From NCBI RefSeq assembly GCF_011761185.1, contig NZ_JAAOYM010000001.1:744001-808000 (forward strand): DNA of 64,000 bases, read 5' to 3'. The DNA comes from Saccharomonospora amisosensis. GTDB lineage: Bacteria; Actinomycetota; Actinomycetes; Mycobacteriales; Pseudonocardiaceae. The stretch's first letter is position 1, and each line of letters starts with the position of its first letter. Positions 17,244 to 26,336 of this stretch are shown piece by piece. The translations under genes and the position numbers were made by a program. Below the pieces are notes generated by a model that saw nothing but the letters and a program-made list of their open reading frames with translations, ran no database searches and was not told where the DNA came from.

Positions 17244-17890
17244 GCACGAACAGCCCGCGCTGGGAAACCGAGGAACAGCAGCCCAGCGGCGCCGACGGTC
17301 GCACCCTGACAAGTCGCGGCGTGCGGACCCGAGGGGCGATCCTGGAGGCGGCCGAGTCGGTGTTCGCCGAGCACGGCTACCACGACGCCTCCATCGTGAA
17401 GATCACCGAGGCCGCCAGCGTCGCACAAGGCACCTTCTACCTGTACTTCGAGAGCAAGCAGCAGGTGTTCAACGAACTGGTGCGGGACCTCAACCGCCGG
17501 GTACGGCACGCCATGAGCGAACGCGCGGCGCAGGCCCGGACCCGGGCGGAACGGGAACGACTCGGTTTCCGTGGCTACTTCGAGTTCGTCGCCGAGCATC
17601 CCGCGCTGTACCGGATCATCAGGCAGGCCGAGATCGTGGCACCGGACATCCTGCGGGAACACTACGAACGGATCTCGAAGGGCTACGTCGACGGCCTGCG
17701 CGCCGCGATGGCGACCGGTGAGATCGGGGAGTCCGACCCGCAGGTCCTGTCCTGGATCCTCATGGGGATCGGCGAGATCGTCGGTGCCCGGTGGGTGCTG
17801 TGGGGAGAGACCGACACGGTGCCCGACGACGTCTTCGAGAACGTCATGCGCTTCATCGAGCGGGGACTGGCCAGCCGGGAGGAGATGTGA
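17240..17890 (+). CDS. TetR-family transcriptional regulator
   Basis: A 216-residue repressor-type protein: an N-terminal HTH (residues about 30-75, with AESVFAEHGYHDASIVKI and a recognition helix ending GTFYLYFESK) and a C-terminal ligand-binding domain. It sits inside operon 2 with overlaps on both sides, so it would be autoregulated. The paired 20-bp inverted repeats before operon 1 and operon 2 are the best candidates for its sites. The inducer is probably a CoA thioester from this pathway, as for many catabolic TetR regulators; that is inference. Confidence 0.88.
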   Translation: MSTNSPRWETEEQQPSGADGRTLTSRGVRTRGAILEAAESVFAEHGYHDASIVKITEAASVAQGTFYLYFESKQQVFNELVRDLNRRVRHAMSERAAQARTRAERERLGFRGYFEFVAEHPALYRIIRQAEIVAPDILREHYERISKGYVDGLRAAMATGEIGESDPQVLSWILMGIGEIVGARWVLWGETDTVPDDVFENVMRFIERGLASREEM

Positions 17891-18906
17891 AGGCGGTCGG
17901 CATCCGCGGCACGTCGCACTACCTGCCCGCGCGCTGGATGACCGCCGCCGAGATCGGTGCCGCCAGTGGCATTCCGGAGGCGGTGGTCGCGGAGAAGTTC
18001 GGAATCCGAGGCAAGCACGTCGCCGCACCCGGCGAGCATGTCAGCGACATGGCCGTCACCGTCGGCGCCAGCGCGTTGCGGGAGGCGGAACTCGACCCCA
18101 GCGACATCGACGCCGTCGTCTATTTCGGGTCGACCTGGAAGGACCACCCGGTGTGGCAGGCTGCACCCCGCATCGCCGACCGGCTGGGTTGCACCGAGGC
18201 GTTCGCCCTCGAACTGGACTACGTTTCCTGCGGTACTCCCGTCGCGCTGCGGGTAGCCCGTGACCTGCTGGTGGCCGAGGTCGAGCTGCGCCGGGTGCTG
18301 CTGGTGGCGGCGTGCCGGGAGTCCTACCTGGTCGACTACGAGGACCCGGGTTCGCGCTTCACCTACAACTTCGGTGACGGTGCCGCGGCGGCCGTGCTCG
18401 AACGGGGGCTGGAGCGCAACGAGGTGCTCGGCAGCCACATGCTCACCGACGGTTCGTTCAGTCACCACGTGAAGGTGCCCGCGGGCGGCAGCGTCGAACC
18501 GGCGAGCGAGGACACCGTCCGCGCGAGACGACACCTGCTCAGTGTCGAGGATCCGGCGAACATGAAGACCCGCCTGGATCCCGTCAGTGTGCCCAACTTC
18601 CTGCGTGCGGCCGAGGGGGCGTGCAAGCGGTCGGGAATCAGCCTCGACGAGATCGACTACCTTTGCGGCATCCACATGAAACGGTCGATGCACGACGAGA
18701 TCGTTGCCGCGCTTGGGATTTCACCCGACCGAGCTTCGTATCTCGACGACACCGGACACATGAGCGGGGTCGACCCGATGCTCGCGCTGGACCGCGCGGT
18801 CGCCGCGGGTGAGGTACGGGAAGGCGACCATGTGCTCGCACTCGCAGCGGGTACCGGATACACCTGGGCCGCGACGGTCGTGCGCTGGGGAGAGAGGAAA
18901 GCATGA
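17887..18906 (+). CDS. KAS III (FabH-like) thiolase-fold protein with altered active site
   Basis: A 339-residue thiolase-fold protein starting at a GTG overlapping the TetR stop. The nucleophile Cys (about 115, in YVSCGTPVAL) is kept. The His of the H-Q-A-N motif is present in GIHMKRSMHDE, but its Asn is not, and the G-N-T-S-A loop carrying the catalytic Asn reads G-H-M-S-G-V-D. FabH-like condensation by the Cys-His-Asn triad is therefore doubtful; acyl transfer, retro-condensation or C-C cleavage are alternatives. In context it may catalyse the chain-shortening or condensation step of the pathway. The exact reaction cannot be named from sequence alone. Confidence 0.78.
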   Translation: MKAVGIRGTSHYLPARWMTAAEIGAASGIPEAVVAEKFGIRGKHVAAPGEHVSDMAVTVGASALREAELDPSDIDAVVYFGSTWKDHPVWQAAPRIADRLGCTEAFALELDYVSCGTPVALRVARDLLVAEVELRRVLLVAACRESYLVDYEDPGSRFTYNFGDGAAAAVLERGLERNEVLGSHMLTDGSFSHHVKVPAGGSVEPASEDTVRARRHLLSVEDPANMKTRLDPVSVPNFLRAAEGACKRSGISLDEIDYLCGIHMKRSMHDEIVAALGISPDRASYLDDTGHMSGVDPMLALDRAVAAGEVREGDHVLALAAGTGYTWAATVVRWGERKA

Positions 18907-19775
18907 GCAACGAAAGTCCAATCAGTACCGAAACCGAACAGCGGGTCGCGGTCGTCACCGGAGCGGGCGGAGCGCTCGGTCGCAGCCACGCCCTGCACCT
19001 GGCGGGGCGCGGCATGGCGGTCGTGGTCAACGACGTGACCGACCCCGAGCCGGTGGTCAGGGAGGTTTGCGCCGCCGGGGGCCGCGCTGTCGGGGTGAGC
19101 GCCGGGGTCGACACCTGGAAAGGCGGCGAGCAGATCGTCGAGAAGGCACTCGCGGAGTTCGGGCGGCTCGACGTGGTCGTCAACAACGCCGGAATCCTGC
19201 GCGACAAGTCGTTCGGCAAGCTGACCCGGGAAATGGTCGAGTCGGTGCTGGCCGTGCACCTGCACGGGGCTTTTCACGTCACCAAGGCCGCCTGGCCACA
19301 CCTGGTCGAGCGAGGCGGCAGTGTCGTGATGACTTCCTCCGGATCGGGGCTGTACGGCAACTTCGGGCAGGCGAACTACGGCGCCGCGAAGATGGGACTG
19401 GTCGGCCTGACCAGGGTGCTCGCGCTCGAGGGTGTCAGGGCAGGTGTGCGGGTCAACGCGATCGCTCCGCTGGCGCGTTCGGGGATGACCGAGGACGTGT
19501 TGCCTGCCGAGGTGCTGGAGCGGCTGGACCCGGTCTGGGTGTCACCACTGGTCGGCTGGTTGGCCGACCCCGCCTGCGCCCTGAACGGGCAGATCTGGTC
19601 GGTCGCCGGGGGAAGGTATGCCCGGGTGGCCGTGGTCGAGGGACCGGGCGTGGTCTTCGACCACGTGCCGACGCCGGAGGAACTGGCCGCCGCGGAGGGT
19701 CTGTCGCAGCTCGAACCGTGGACCGAGCCGGGCTCACTTGCCGACCAGGTGAAGCTGCTTTCCCTGGACCAGTAG
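18903..19775 (+). CDS. SDR-family 3-hydroxyacyl-CoA dehydrogenase-like oxidoreductase
   Basis: A 290-residue classical SDR with cofactor motif TGAGGALG (about residue 20-27), NNAG, catalytic Ser in MTSSGSG and YGAAK (Tyr and Lys). Sequence around GRSHALHLAGRGMAVVVND is close to the dehydrogenase domain of MFE-2/HSD17B4 proteins, which oxidise (R)-3-hydroxyacyl-CoA. This matches MaoC-type hydratases, which make the (R)-isomer. It is the last gene of operon 2. Confidence 0.88.
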   Translation: MSNESPISTETEQRVAVVTGAGGALGRSHALHLAGRGMAVVVNDVTDPEPVVREVCAAGGRAVGVSAGVDTWKGGEQIVEKALAEFGRLDVVVNNAGILRDKSFGKLTREMVESVLAVHLHGAFHVTKAAWPHLVERGGSVVMTSSGSGLYGNFGQANYGAAKMGLVGLTRVLALEGVRAGVRVNAIAPLARSGMTEDVLPAEVLERLDPVWVSPLVGWLADPACALNGQIWSVAGGRYARVAVVEGPGVVFDHVPTPEELAAAEGLSQLEPWTEPGSLADQVKLLSLDQ

Positions 19776-19801
19776 CATCGTCACGGGGCGGCGTCGCCGT
19801 A

Positions 19802-20020
19802 TCAGGTTCTGCGCACGCGGGTCGCGCGGAAGCGGAAGCTGTCCTGTTGCGCCTCCTCGTAGCTGAACTCGACCTGGTCGCCGACTTCAAGGTCGCGGTA
19901 GCCGTCCATGTCGATCGCGCTGAAGTGGACCCATGCGTCGCAGCCGTCCGGCAGGTCCGGCGAGGTGATCGCTCCCCAGCCCTTCTCGGGTTTGAAGAAC
20001 TTGACGGTTCCGTGTGCCAT
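19802..20020 (-). CDS. Cold-shock domain protein
   Basis: A 72-residue CSD protein starting at [18 protein letters not shown]; the upstream in-frame ATG gives a leader that does not look like protein. RNP1 (KGWGAI) and RNP2 (WVHFSAI) nucleic-acid-binding motifs are present with one Trp for Phe change each. The C-terminal part [19 protein letters not shown] is longer and more basic than in CspA. It follows the NusA-like gene on the same strand after 61 bases and may be co-transcribed with it. Likely role: single-stranded RNA or DNA binding. Confidence 0.85.
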   Translation of the reverse strand: MAHGTVKFFKPEKGWGAITSPDLPDGCDAWVHFSAIDMDGYRDLEVGDQVEFSYEEAQQDSFRFRATRVRRT

Positions 20021-20081
20021 GTAGAGAGCATGGCGGGCGCCCGTCGGGTGGGGCAACCGAGTTAGGGCGGTTGTCGCGCCA

Positions 20082-21842
20082 CTAGCCGGGCGAGCGGGCA
20101 CGCGAGCGCTTGCCCGTTCGCTTCGCCTTCAGTGCGAGCAGTTCCTCGTCGAGATCGGATTCGGTGCTCACGACCTTCACATACAGGCCCGTGAGTTTCC
20201 CGGCGAGTTCGGCGTTCAGCCCACGTGTCCCTACGGCGCCGCCGGTCGCGTGCGTCTCGACCGCCACCACCGCGACGCCACTGTCAATCTTGGAGCGGAC
20301 GACCCTCGCGGGCTTGAAGGACTGTGTCAGCAGCGTCGCGCGTTGGCTGGAGTAGGGGATGATCTCCAGACTCTCCTCGCCGATGAGTGCGCTTCGTTCC
20401 AGCACCGCCTTGGTGCAGTTGACTCGGCTACCTGCCTCGCCCAGACAGGCGCCCTTGGCGTCGACGCCAGGCGTGGTGGCTGCCACCACCAGCTTGGTTC
20501 TCGCCCCGGGGACCCGGGCGGAGCTCTGGATGACGACTTTGCCGTTGAGCAGTTCCGGGACGAAACCGGACAGCAGTCGCTCCACGAGCGATTCCGTCCT
20601 GGTCGACAGTTCGAGGCGGGCAGCGCCGCTGGTGGAATCGCGGGTGAGTCTGGTTACCTGTCCGATGATCCGATCGTGCTCGGCGAGCGTGGGCGCGTAC
20701 TCGATTCGACTCGTTATGTCCTTCAGGCGAAGGAACGCCTGCAGGCGCTCGCCGGTCACCGGGTCATCGACCACACAGCCATAGCCGTTGGGCCGTACGG
20801 ATTCGACGCGAGCGGTGACCGCACTGCCGGTCAGTTCCAACGGGCTTCGCCGGAGGATGTACCGCGCTGCCTCGTCGGGGGTGAGTTCACGCGCGCCGAC
20901 GACAATTCGGACCGGCCCGATCCGCTCGCGGTCACACGCGCGGCACCTGATCCGATTGTCTCCGGAGAGAACCAGCACGTCCTCGCGGGTGTACCGCACG
21001 TGCGTTTGATGAGGTCGAGGGCACCGCCACCGGCCACTCTCGTCCGGTGAACAGCCAAGGCGTGTGAGGACCGTGCGGATGTCGACCGCGTTGGCCTCGG
21101 CGATGAGCCCGTCCAAGGCGGAAAGCGGCCTCGAAGCCACTACTTCCGCCATGCGAGTGTCCGAAAGGGAGTCGGTCTGGTGGGTTTTGACTTCCCGGCG
21201 GATCTTTTCCAGATCGACGCCTTGCAGCGGGTCGTCCTTGGCGAGTGGGGGTGGCTCCTTACCGGTGGACAGGTACGGGAGCCGGTCTTCGGCTCCTCGC
21301 CGTCGCAGCGCTGCCACGAGTCTCAGCAGTGCGAACGCATCGGCGGGCTCCGGCGGTGGCACCATCCGTAACCGGGAGGCCTGCTGGATCACCATCGCTG
21401 CCCGCGGGCTGGGGAGCCCACGGCGCGGAGAGTTGATGTGAACCGTTGGCATGGCGTCCGTCGCCCCACCCACCTGGGCCCACAGCAGCGGACCCGGTTG
21501 CCTGATTCGGGCTATCGGGTGGACGCTCAGGTCGTCGGGTGTTCCCATTCGCAGGATCTCGCCGTCGGCGTAAACGTCGATGGGCCTGCCGACGAGACCG
21601 TAGAGTGCGGCGTACTGTGCCAACCCGTTTCGTACCAGGCCGCTGGAACGCTCCGGGGCGAGGAAAACGGTGCTCGTCGTAAGAAGGTCCCTGTACTTCA
21701 ACCGGTTCGCTTCCAGCGCGTCGACGACGGTTGATGCCGGTTCGTCCTCGTCCAGGACCAGATCCACGACCGTGACGCCCGCCGGTGCCGGGGGTGCGCC
21801 GACAGCACGGATCACCATCTCGTACCTGGTCAGCTCCGCCAT
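20082..21842 (-). CDS. Zinc-ribbon / S1-like / NusA-type KH-KH protein of unknown function
   Basis: A 586-residue protein starting at MAELTRYEM with AGAGGGG upstream. The N-terminal about 250 residues match nothing I recognise. Around residues 264-303 there is a CHC2-like zinc ribbon (C-x9-C-x3-H and later C-x-x-C). Residues about 341-416 look like an S1/OB domain. Residues about 437-558 read as a NusA-type tandem [18 protein letters not shown], then L-E-I-I-P-Y-S, then [19 protein letters not shown], parallel to the same landmarks in NusA. It lacks the NusA N-terminal RNA-polymerase-binding domain. Predicted to bind RNA; it may act in transcription control or in a conflict system with the divergent NACHT gene. 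Confidence 0.7.
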   Translation of the reverse strand: MAELTRYEMVIRAVGAPPAPAGVTVVDLVLDEDEPASTVVDALEANRLKYRDLLTTSTVFLAPERSSGLVRNGLAQYAALYGLVGRPIDVYADGEILRMGTPDDLSVHPIARIRQPGPLLWAQVGGATDAMPTVHINSPRRGLPSPRAAMVIQQASRLRMVPPPEPADAFALLRLVAALRRRGAEDRLPYLSTGKEPPPLAKDDPLQGVDLEKIRREVKTHQTDSLSDTRMAEVVASRPLSALDGLIAEANAVDIRTVLTRLGCSPDESGRWRCPRPHQTHVRYTREDVLVLSGDNRIRCRACDRERIGPVRIVVGARELTPDEAARYILRRSPLELTGSAVTARVESVRPNGYGCVVDDPVTGERLQAFLRLKDITSRIEYAPTLAEHDRIIGQVTRLTRDSTSGAARLELSTRTESLVERLLSGFVPELLNGKVVIQSSARVPGARTKLVVAATTPGVDAKGACLGEAGSRVNCTKAVLERSALIGEESLEIIPYSSQRATLLTQSFKPARVVRSKIDSGVAVVAVETHATGGAVGTRGLNAELAGKLTGLYVKVVSTESDLDEELLALKAKRTGKRSRARSPG

Positions 21843-21968
21843 GACGCCCCTCTTCGACGGTACCGCCGCCAAGGTAGCACCGCCGTGACACCGAGTCGGT
21901 GAATTCGGCATTACCAACCCGGGGGTAAGACCCGCGAGGGCACAATGCAGGTAATCGTGGAGGTGGCG
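21843..21968. promoter_or_regulatory. Divergent promoter region of NusA-like and NACHT-HEAT genes
   Basis: A 126-base gap between two divergent start codons, too short for a gene. Both directions must initiate here, so the two genes could be co-regulated. No clear symmetrical operator is visible. GGAGG lies 5 bases before the ATG at 21969. Confidence 0.5.
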
Positions 21969-24900
21969 ATGGTCGACCCGATTTCTGTGGGGTTGTCGAG
22001 CGTGTCAGCGATCAAGTCGGCACGCGACATGTACGAGAAGCTGGGGATCCGGGAACGCCGAGTGCTGTCCCGCATCGCCAAGGCCGCTGTGGCTGACTCG
22101 CTCGAGAAGTCCCTGCTACCGGAGGCGGCATCCGACACGAAACGAGTGAAACACCTCCGATCCAGGTTGCGGAAGGTGATGGTGGGCAAACGGCTCGACC
22201 TGACGATCGAGCTGCTGCGAAGTCCGGACCAATCCGGGTCGCTCCGGCCGGATGGCGACCGATGGCGTGGCGTGCTCGAACAGGGCATGAAGGCCGCGAA
22301 GGTCGACGAGGAGTTGTTGACCGGGGAGGTGGACGACGAGGCGTTCGCGACGGAATTGTGGCGGCAACTGGACGACAAGGTCCGTCGGGTGGCGGCGGGA
22401 ACCGACGGCACGCTCCGGTCCTTCTACGAGCACGTATGCAAGGAGCGGCAGGCAGAACGCGAGCGCAGGGCCGAGCAACCACAGTTGTGGCCGCAGGATC
22501 ATCGCTACGATCTGACGCGGTTGCTCACCGCGATCGAGCGGGAAGCGGGAGTGGTCCGACATCTTGATGACCTGCCAAGTCTCGGCGCGCTGCGGGTGAA
22601 CCGGTTGGTCACGCCGGTTTGGCGCTCGACGGTCACCCTGCGGCCGCACGCGGCCTCGGATCCGGCGGTGGCTCGGGGAGTCGACTGGGCGGGGTTCGCC
22701 GATCAGCACGCGCAGGTAATGGTGCTTGCCCATCCCGGTATGGGCAAGACCTGGCTGGTGCGCGCTGAGGCGAAGCGGCTGGCGGCGGGCGCGTTGAGAG
22801 CGCTGCGCGACGGCGCCGAGGTCGAGAACCTGGTGATCCCGGTCTGGATGAGCTGTCACGAGTTGCTGAACACCATCGGCGCCGCCGATGAGGGCGCTGA
22901 CACCACGCTGGCCACAGCGGCGGCCAAGGTGCTGCGGGCACGGCATCGGACCGACTTCGCGCCATCGCTGCAGCGATGGCTTTCCGAGCAGGTTGCACGC
23001 GGGCACGCCGCCGTACTGCTGGATGCCTGGGACGAACTGCGAGACCAGAGCCTGCGCAACCGGTTGGCGGAAATCATCGACAGCTGGGTCGAGGTTCCGG
23101 CCGACGTGCTGGGCCAGGACACTCTGGTCGAACAGCCCGAGCGCGCTGCCGGGGCACGGTTGCTGCTCACCAGCAGGATCGCCGGATACGGCGGACCTCC
23201 TGGCGTGCGGACCAGACTGGAAGAAGTCGAACTGGAGCCCTTCCATCGCGACGACATCGACACGGTCATCGATGGCTGCGGGCTGCCGGTTGAGGTGTCG
23301 CGGCGGCTATGGAACGGCTTGCGGACCCCTGCTGTGGAGGACCTGGCGAGGACCCCGCTCCTGCTGGCCATGCTCTGTTCCATTGCCCGAGAAGGTGAAG
23401 CGCTGCCGCAGGTCCGGTACGAACTGTACGAACGGGTGCTGCGGCGCCTGCTCACCCGTGATCGCACCGGCAAGAGTGGGCGTGACGTACTCGACGGCAC
23501 GGACAGCAACGTCGTTCTCGACGTACTGGGAACGGTCGCTCACGAACTCGCCAGCCGGGAAGCCGACTGGTCGGGGATCGACGAGGAACTTCTCACCGAT
23601 GTCCTCGGCCGGGCACAGCAGGCGCGCGAGATCGCCGCGGACAAGTACGAGGCTCGCGCCCGGTTGGTCAACGAGTTCGGTTTGCTCACACCGACCGGCT
23701 GGGAACAGGCGGGGAGTCGGAGGAAGTACCAGTTTCCGCACCCGACGTTCGTCGAGTTCCTGCTGGCGCGCTGGCTCTCTCGGCAGCAGGAGAACGTGTG
23801 GTTGGAAGCCGTCCAGCACCGGGTCCTGCTCGACGCGAGCTGGGATGAGGTCATCCCGATGCTCGGTGGACTACTTCACCAGCGGGCCGCTGAACCTGCC
23901 TGCCTGGTCGGCTGCCTGCTCGACCTGCCATACGACCCGTTCCACCAGGGGCTGCGAACGGCGGCCCGTACGATCGCGGACCTGCCGGAGGCCGCGATCA
24001 GTGGAGTCGCGGGCCTGACGGACCGGATCGTGGAGCGTGCGGTGGCGTTGCTGCGCACCGCGGCACGCGAGGACGGCGTCGCCGTACTCACCGGACTTGG
24101 TCGCCGCCTGGTGGGCCGGACAGGCCGCCTGCTCGATCAGCTCCGGGATCCCGATTCCGGTGTGCGATGCGCCGCGATCAGGTCGCTGACCAGTGCGGTC
24201 GCCGACGACGAGCGTGCAGGTCAGGCGGTGATCCTCCAGCTCAGGGACACCGAAGGGAGCGTGAGACAGGCGGCGGCCGAGTGTCTGGCCAATGCGGTGG
24301 GCAAACGCGAGGTGCGGCTGGCGTTCCTGAACGTGCTCAAGGGCGAGGACCGGTTTGTGCGGCGGATCGCCAGACGTGCCCTGGCCGACTCGGCCGCGAC
24401 CGATCACAAGGCTCGCCAGGCCCTGGTGATGCTGCTCGCCGACACCGACCCGGAGTTGCGCAAGGTCGCGGCGCGGAGCCTGAGCTCCGCCGTCGACGCG
24501 GGCGACGCGGCTGCCGTGCGTGCCGCGCTGGCCGAGGCACTCGACGACGAGGACGCGGAGGTACGCCGCGCCGCGGTGCTGACGCTGGGCCGTGCGGTCA
24601 GCGAGTACGAGGAGGCGCGGCTCGCGCTCCTGGCGGCGCTGCGTAACCCGGACCAAGAACGTGAAGTGGCGTTGTGCGTGGCCGCGAACCTGGCGGAGGT
24701 GATCGTGGCCGACCCGGGGGTGCGGGACGCCTTTCGCGGCATCCTCCTTACGGCACCACGCAGCGAGCTGCGAGGTGCCGCGGCGCGGGGCTTGCGGGCG
24801 GTGGCGACCGAGCCGGAGGTGTACGACGACCTGATCAACGCCCTCAAGGAGGGAAACGCGGAGCTGCGGATGGCCGCGGCGGACAGCCTGCGTGTGGCAG

Positions 24901-26138
24901 CGGCTGTCCCGGCGGTGTGCACCACGCTGCTGGAGCTGTTGCGGCAACGGGAAACCGTCCACTGGCAGGTGCGTCGCGCCGCCGCACTGGCGTTGCGCGG
25001 CGCGGTCACGGTGAACCGTGAGGTCGAACAGGCTCTCGTCGAAGCCGTCAGGTTCGATGAAGACGTGCGTACGGCCAGTGCCGCGAGCTTGGCCGATCTG
25101 CTCGACATGGGTCGTGATACTCGCGACGCACTGCTTGGCATAGTCGAGAACCCGAACGAGGATCCGTACCTGCGCATGTCGGTGCTGCCCGGTCTGGTGA
25201 GAGCGCCGGACCCGGACGGCACGGTTCGGGAAGCCCTCCTGGAGTTGCTGGCCGACCGTGATCAGGAGCCCTACATCCGGGTGCCCGCGGCGGAGTTCCT
25301 GCACGACGCCGTCACCGTGCATGACCGGGCCCAGCGGAGCTTCGTGGATCTCCTCACAACGGACGGTGAGGATCCCTATCTGGCCTTGTGCGCGGTGAGG
25401 GGTTTGGCACGTGCGGTCGACATCGATGCCGGCGCGGTTGAGGTCCTGCTGTCCACGATGCGGGAGCAGGGTCAGGACGCCAACGTTCGGGAAGCCGCGG
25501 CCGCCGGGTTGCGAAGCGCGTACGCCGACCCCGCCGTACGAGCGGCGCTGGTGGACAGGCTGAGCGACAAGTCACCGGGGGTGTGTCGAGCGGCCGCGAC
25601 CGCACTGAAGAAGGCGGCGGCCGAACCGGACGTGTGGCGGGCTCTGCTCGCTGCCATGAGGCAGCGAGGCCACGACGCGAAAGTGCGTGAAGCCGTGGTG
25701 GCCTGCCTGAAGGACGCCGTCGCGGACAGCCCGGAACTGCGTGCCGAAGTGTTGGATTCCTTCCGGAACGCGAGAGGATCGCTGAGACTCTCCCTGGCGG
25801 AGATTCTCGGATCCGCGGTGCTGACGGATCCCGCCGTCCGCGACGGGCTGCTGGACGCACTGACCGATCCTGATCAACTCGTCCGGAACACGGCGATGCG
25901 TCTCACGGCGAGGCGGCCGATCCTCACGGAGTTCTCCGAGCGGATCCTCCAGCAGTGGGAGGACCTCGACGTCAACGCCGACTTCTATCTGTTCCTGCGG
26001 CATTGCGTGCTCCCTGCGCTACGGCAAGCCCCCGACGACCGACGTCAGGCCGACTCGATCCGCAGCAAGGTGCTGCTGCGAAACTTCGGCCGGATCACGG
26101 ACCGCCTCGCCACCCATGTGATCACGAAGCATCCTTGA
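21969..26138 (+). CDS. NACHT NTPase with C-terminal HEAT repeats (STAND family)
   Basis: A 1389-residue signalling ATPase. ATG at 21969 is preferred (GGAGG five bases upstream) over one at 21945. The first 240 residues are helical with no known effector domain. NACHT motifs: A-H-P-G-M-G-K-T (about 254), AVLLDAWDEL Walker B (about 349) and LLLTSRIAGY (about 398). From about residue 720 to 1340 there is a long array of HEAT-like repeats (recurring V-R-x-A-A-A-x-x-L), with a short non-repeat tail. STAND proteins are ligand-activated switches, and many bacterial NACHT proteins act in phage defence. No nuclease, TIR or membrane effector is visible, so the output may come from a partner such as the divergent NusA-like protein. 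Confidence 0.88.
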   Translation: MVDPISVGLSSVSAIKSARDMYEKLGIRERRVLSRIAKAAVADSLEKSLLPEAASDTKRVKHLRSRLRKVMVGKRLDLTIELLRSPDQSGSLRPDGDRWRGVLEQGMKAAKVDEELLTGEVDDEAFATELWRQLDDKVRRVAAGTDGTLRSFYEHVCKERQAERERRAEQPQLWPQDHRYDLTRLLTAIEREAGVVRHLDDLPSLGALRVNRLVTPVWRSTVTLRPHAASDPAVARGVDWAGFADQHAQVMVLAHPGMGKTWLVRAEAKRLAAGALRALRDGAEVENLVIPVWMSCHELLNTIGAADEGADTTLATAAAKVLRARHRTDFAPSLQRWLSEQVARGHAAVLLDAWDELRDQSLRNRLAEIIDSWVEVPADVLGQDTLVEQPERAAGARLLLTSRIAGYGGPPGVRTRLEEVELEPFHRDDIDTVIDGCGLPVEVSRRLWNGLRTPAVEDLARTPLLLAMLCSIAREGEALPQVRYELYERVLRRLLTRDRTGKSGRDVLDGTDSNVVLDVLGTVAHELASREADWSGIDEELLTDVLGRAQQAREIAADKYEARARLVNEFGLLTPTGWEQAGSRRKYQFPHPTFVEFLLARWLSRQQENVWLEAVQHRVLLDASWDEVIPMLGGLLHQRAAEPACLVGCLLDLPYDPFHQGLRTAARTIADLPEAAISGVAGLTDRIVERAVALLRTAAREDGVAVLTGLGRRLVGRTGRLLDQLRDPDSGVRCAAIRSLTSAVADDERAGQAVILQLRDTEGSVRQAAAECLANAVGKREVRLAFLNVLKGEDRFVRRIARRALADSAATDHKARQALVMLLADTDPELRKVAARSLSSAVDAGDAAAVRAALAEALDDEDAEVRRAAVLTLGRAVSEYEEARLALLAALRNPDQEREVALCVAANLAEVIVADPGVRDAFRGILLTAPRSELRGAAARGLRAVATEPEVYDDLINALKEGNAELRMAAADSLRVAAAVPAVCTTLLELLRQRETVHWQVRRAAALALRGAVTVNREVEQALVEAVRFDEDVRTASAASLADLLDMGRDTRDALLGIVENPNEDPYLRMSVLPGLVRAPDPDGTVREALLELLADRDQEPYIRVPAAEFLHDAVTVHDRAQRSFVDLLTTDGEDPYLALCAVRGLARAVDIDAGAVEVLLSTMREQGQDANVREAAAAGLRSAYADPAVRAALVDRLSDKSPGVCRAAATALKKAAAEPDVWRALLAAMRQRGHDAKVREAVVACLKDAVADSPELRAEVLDSFRNARGSLRLSLAEILGSAVLTDPAVRDGLLDALTDPDQLVRNTAMRLTARRPILTEFSERILQQWEDLDVNADFYLFLRHCVLPALRQAPDDRRQADSIRSKVLLRNFGRITDRLATHVITKHP

Positions 26139-26336
26139 TCGCCCACCCGTCGCCGTCGACAGCGTGCCGCGCCACTACCAGACGTACCGGACTCGATACT
26201 TCCGGACTTCGGCTCAGTGTGAAACGACTTCCCACTGACTGCTGCCCCGGACCGTTCTGACACCGCGGTCGCGACCGGCATACCGTTGGGGGAGACAGCC
26301 GCGTCCCAGCGCGGGTCGCTCGACGGGAGGGCGACG

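Noticed and set aside
20082-21842. Calling the protein NusA
   Set aside because: It lacks the NusA N-terminal RNA-polymerase-binding domain, has about 250 unrelated N-terminal residues and a zinc ribbon; only the S1-KH-KH part is similar.
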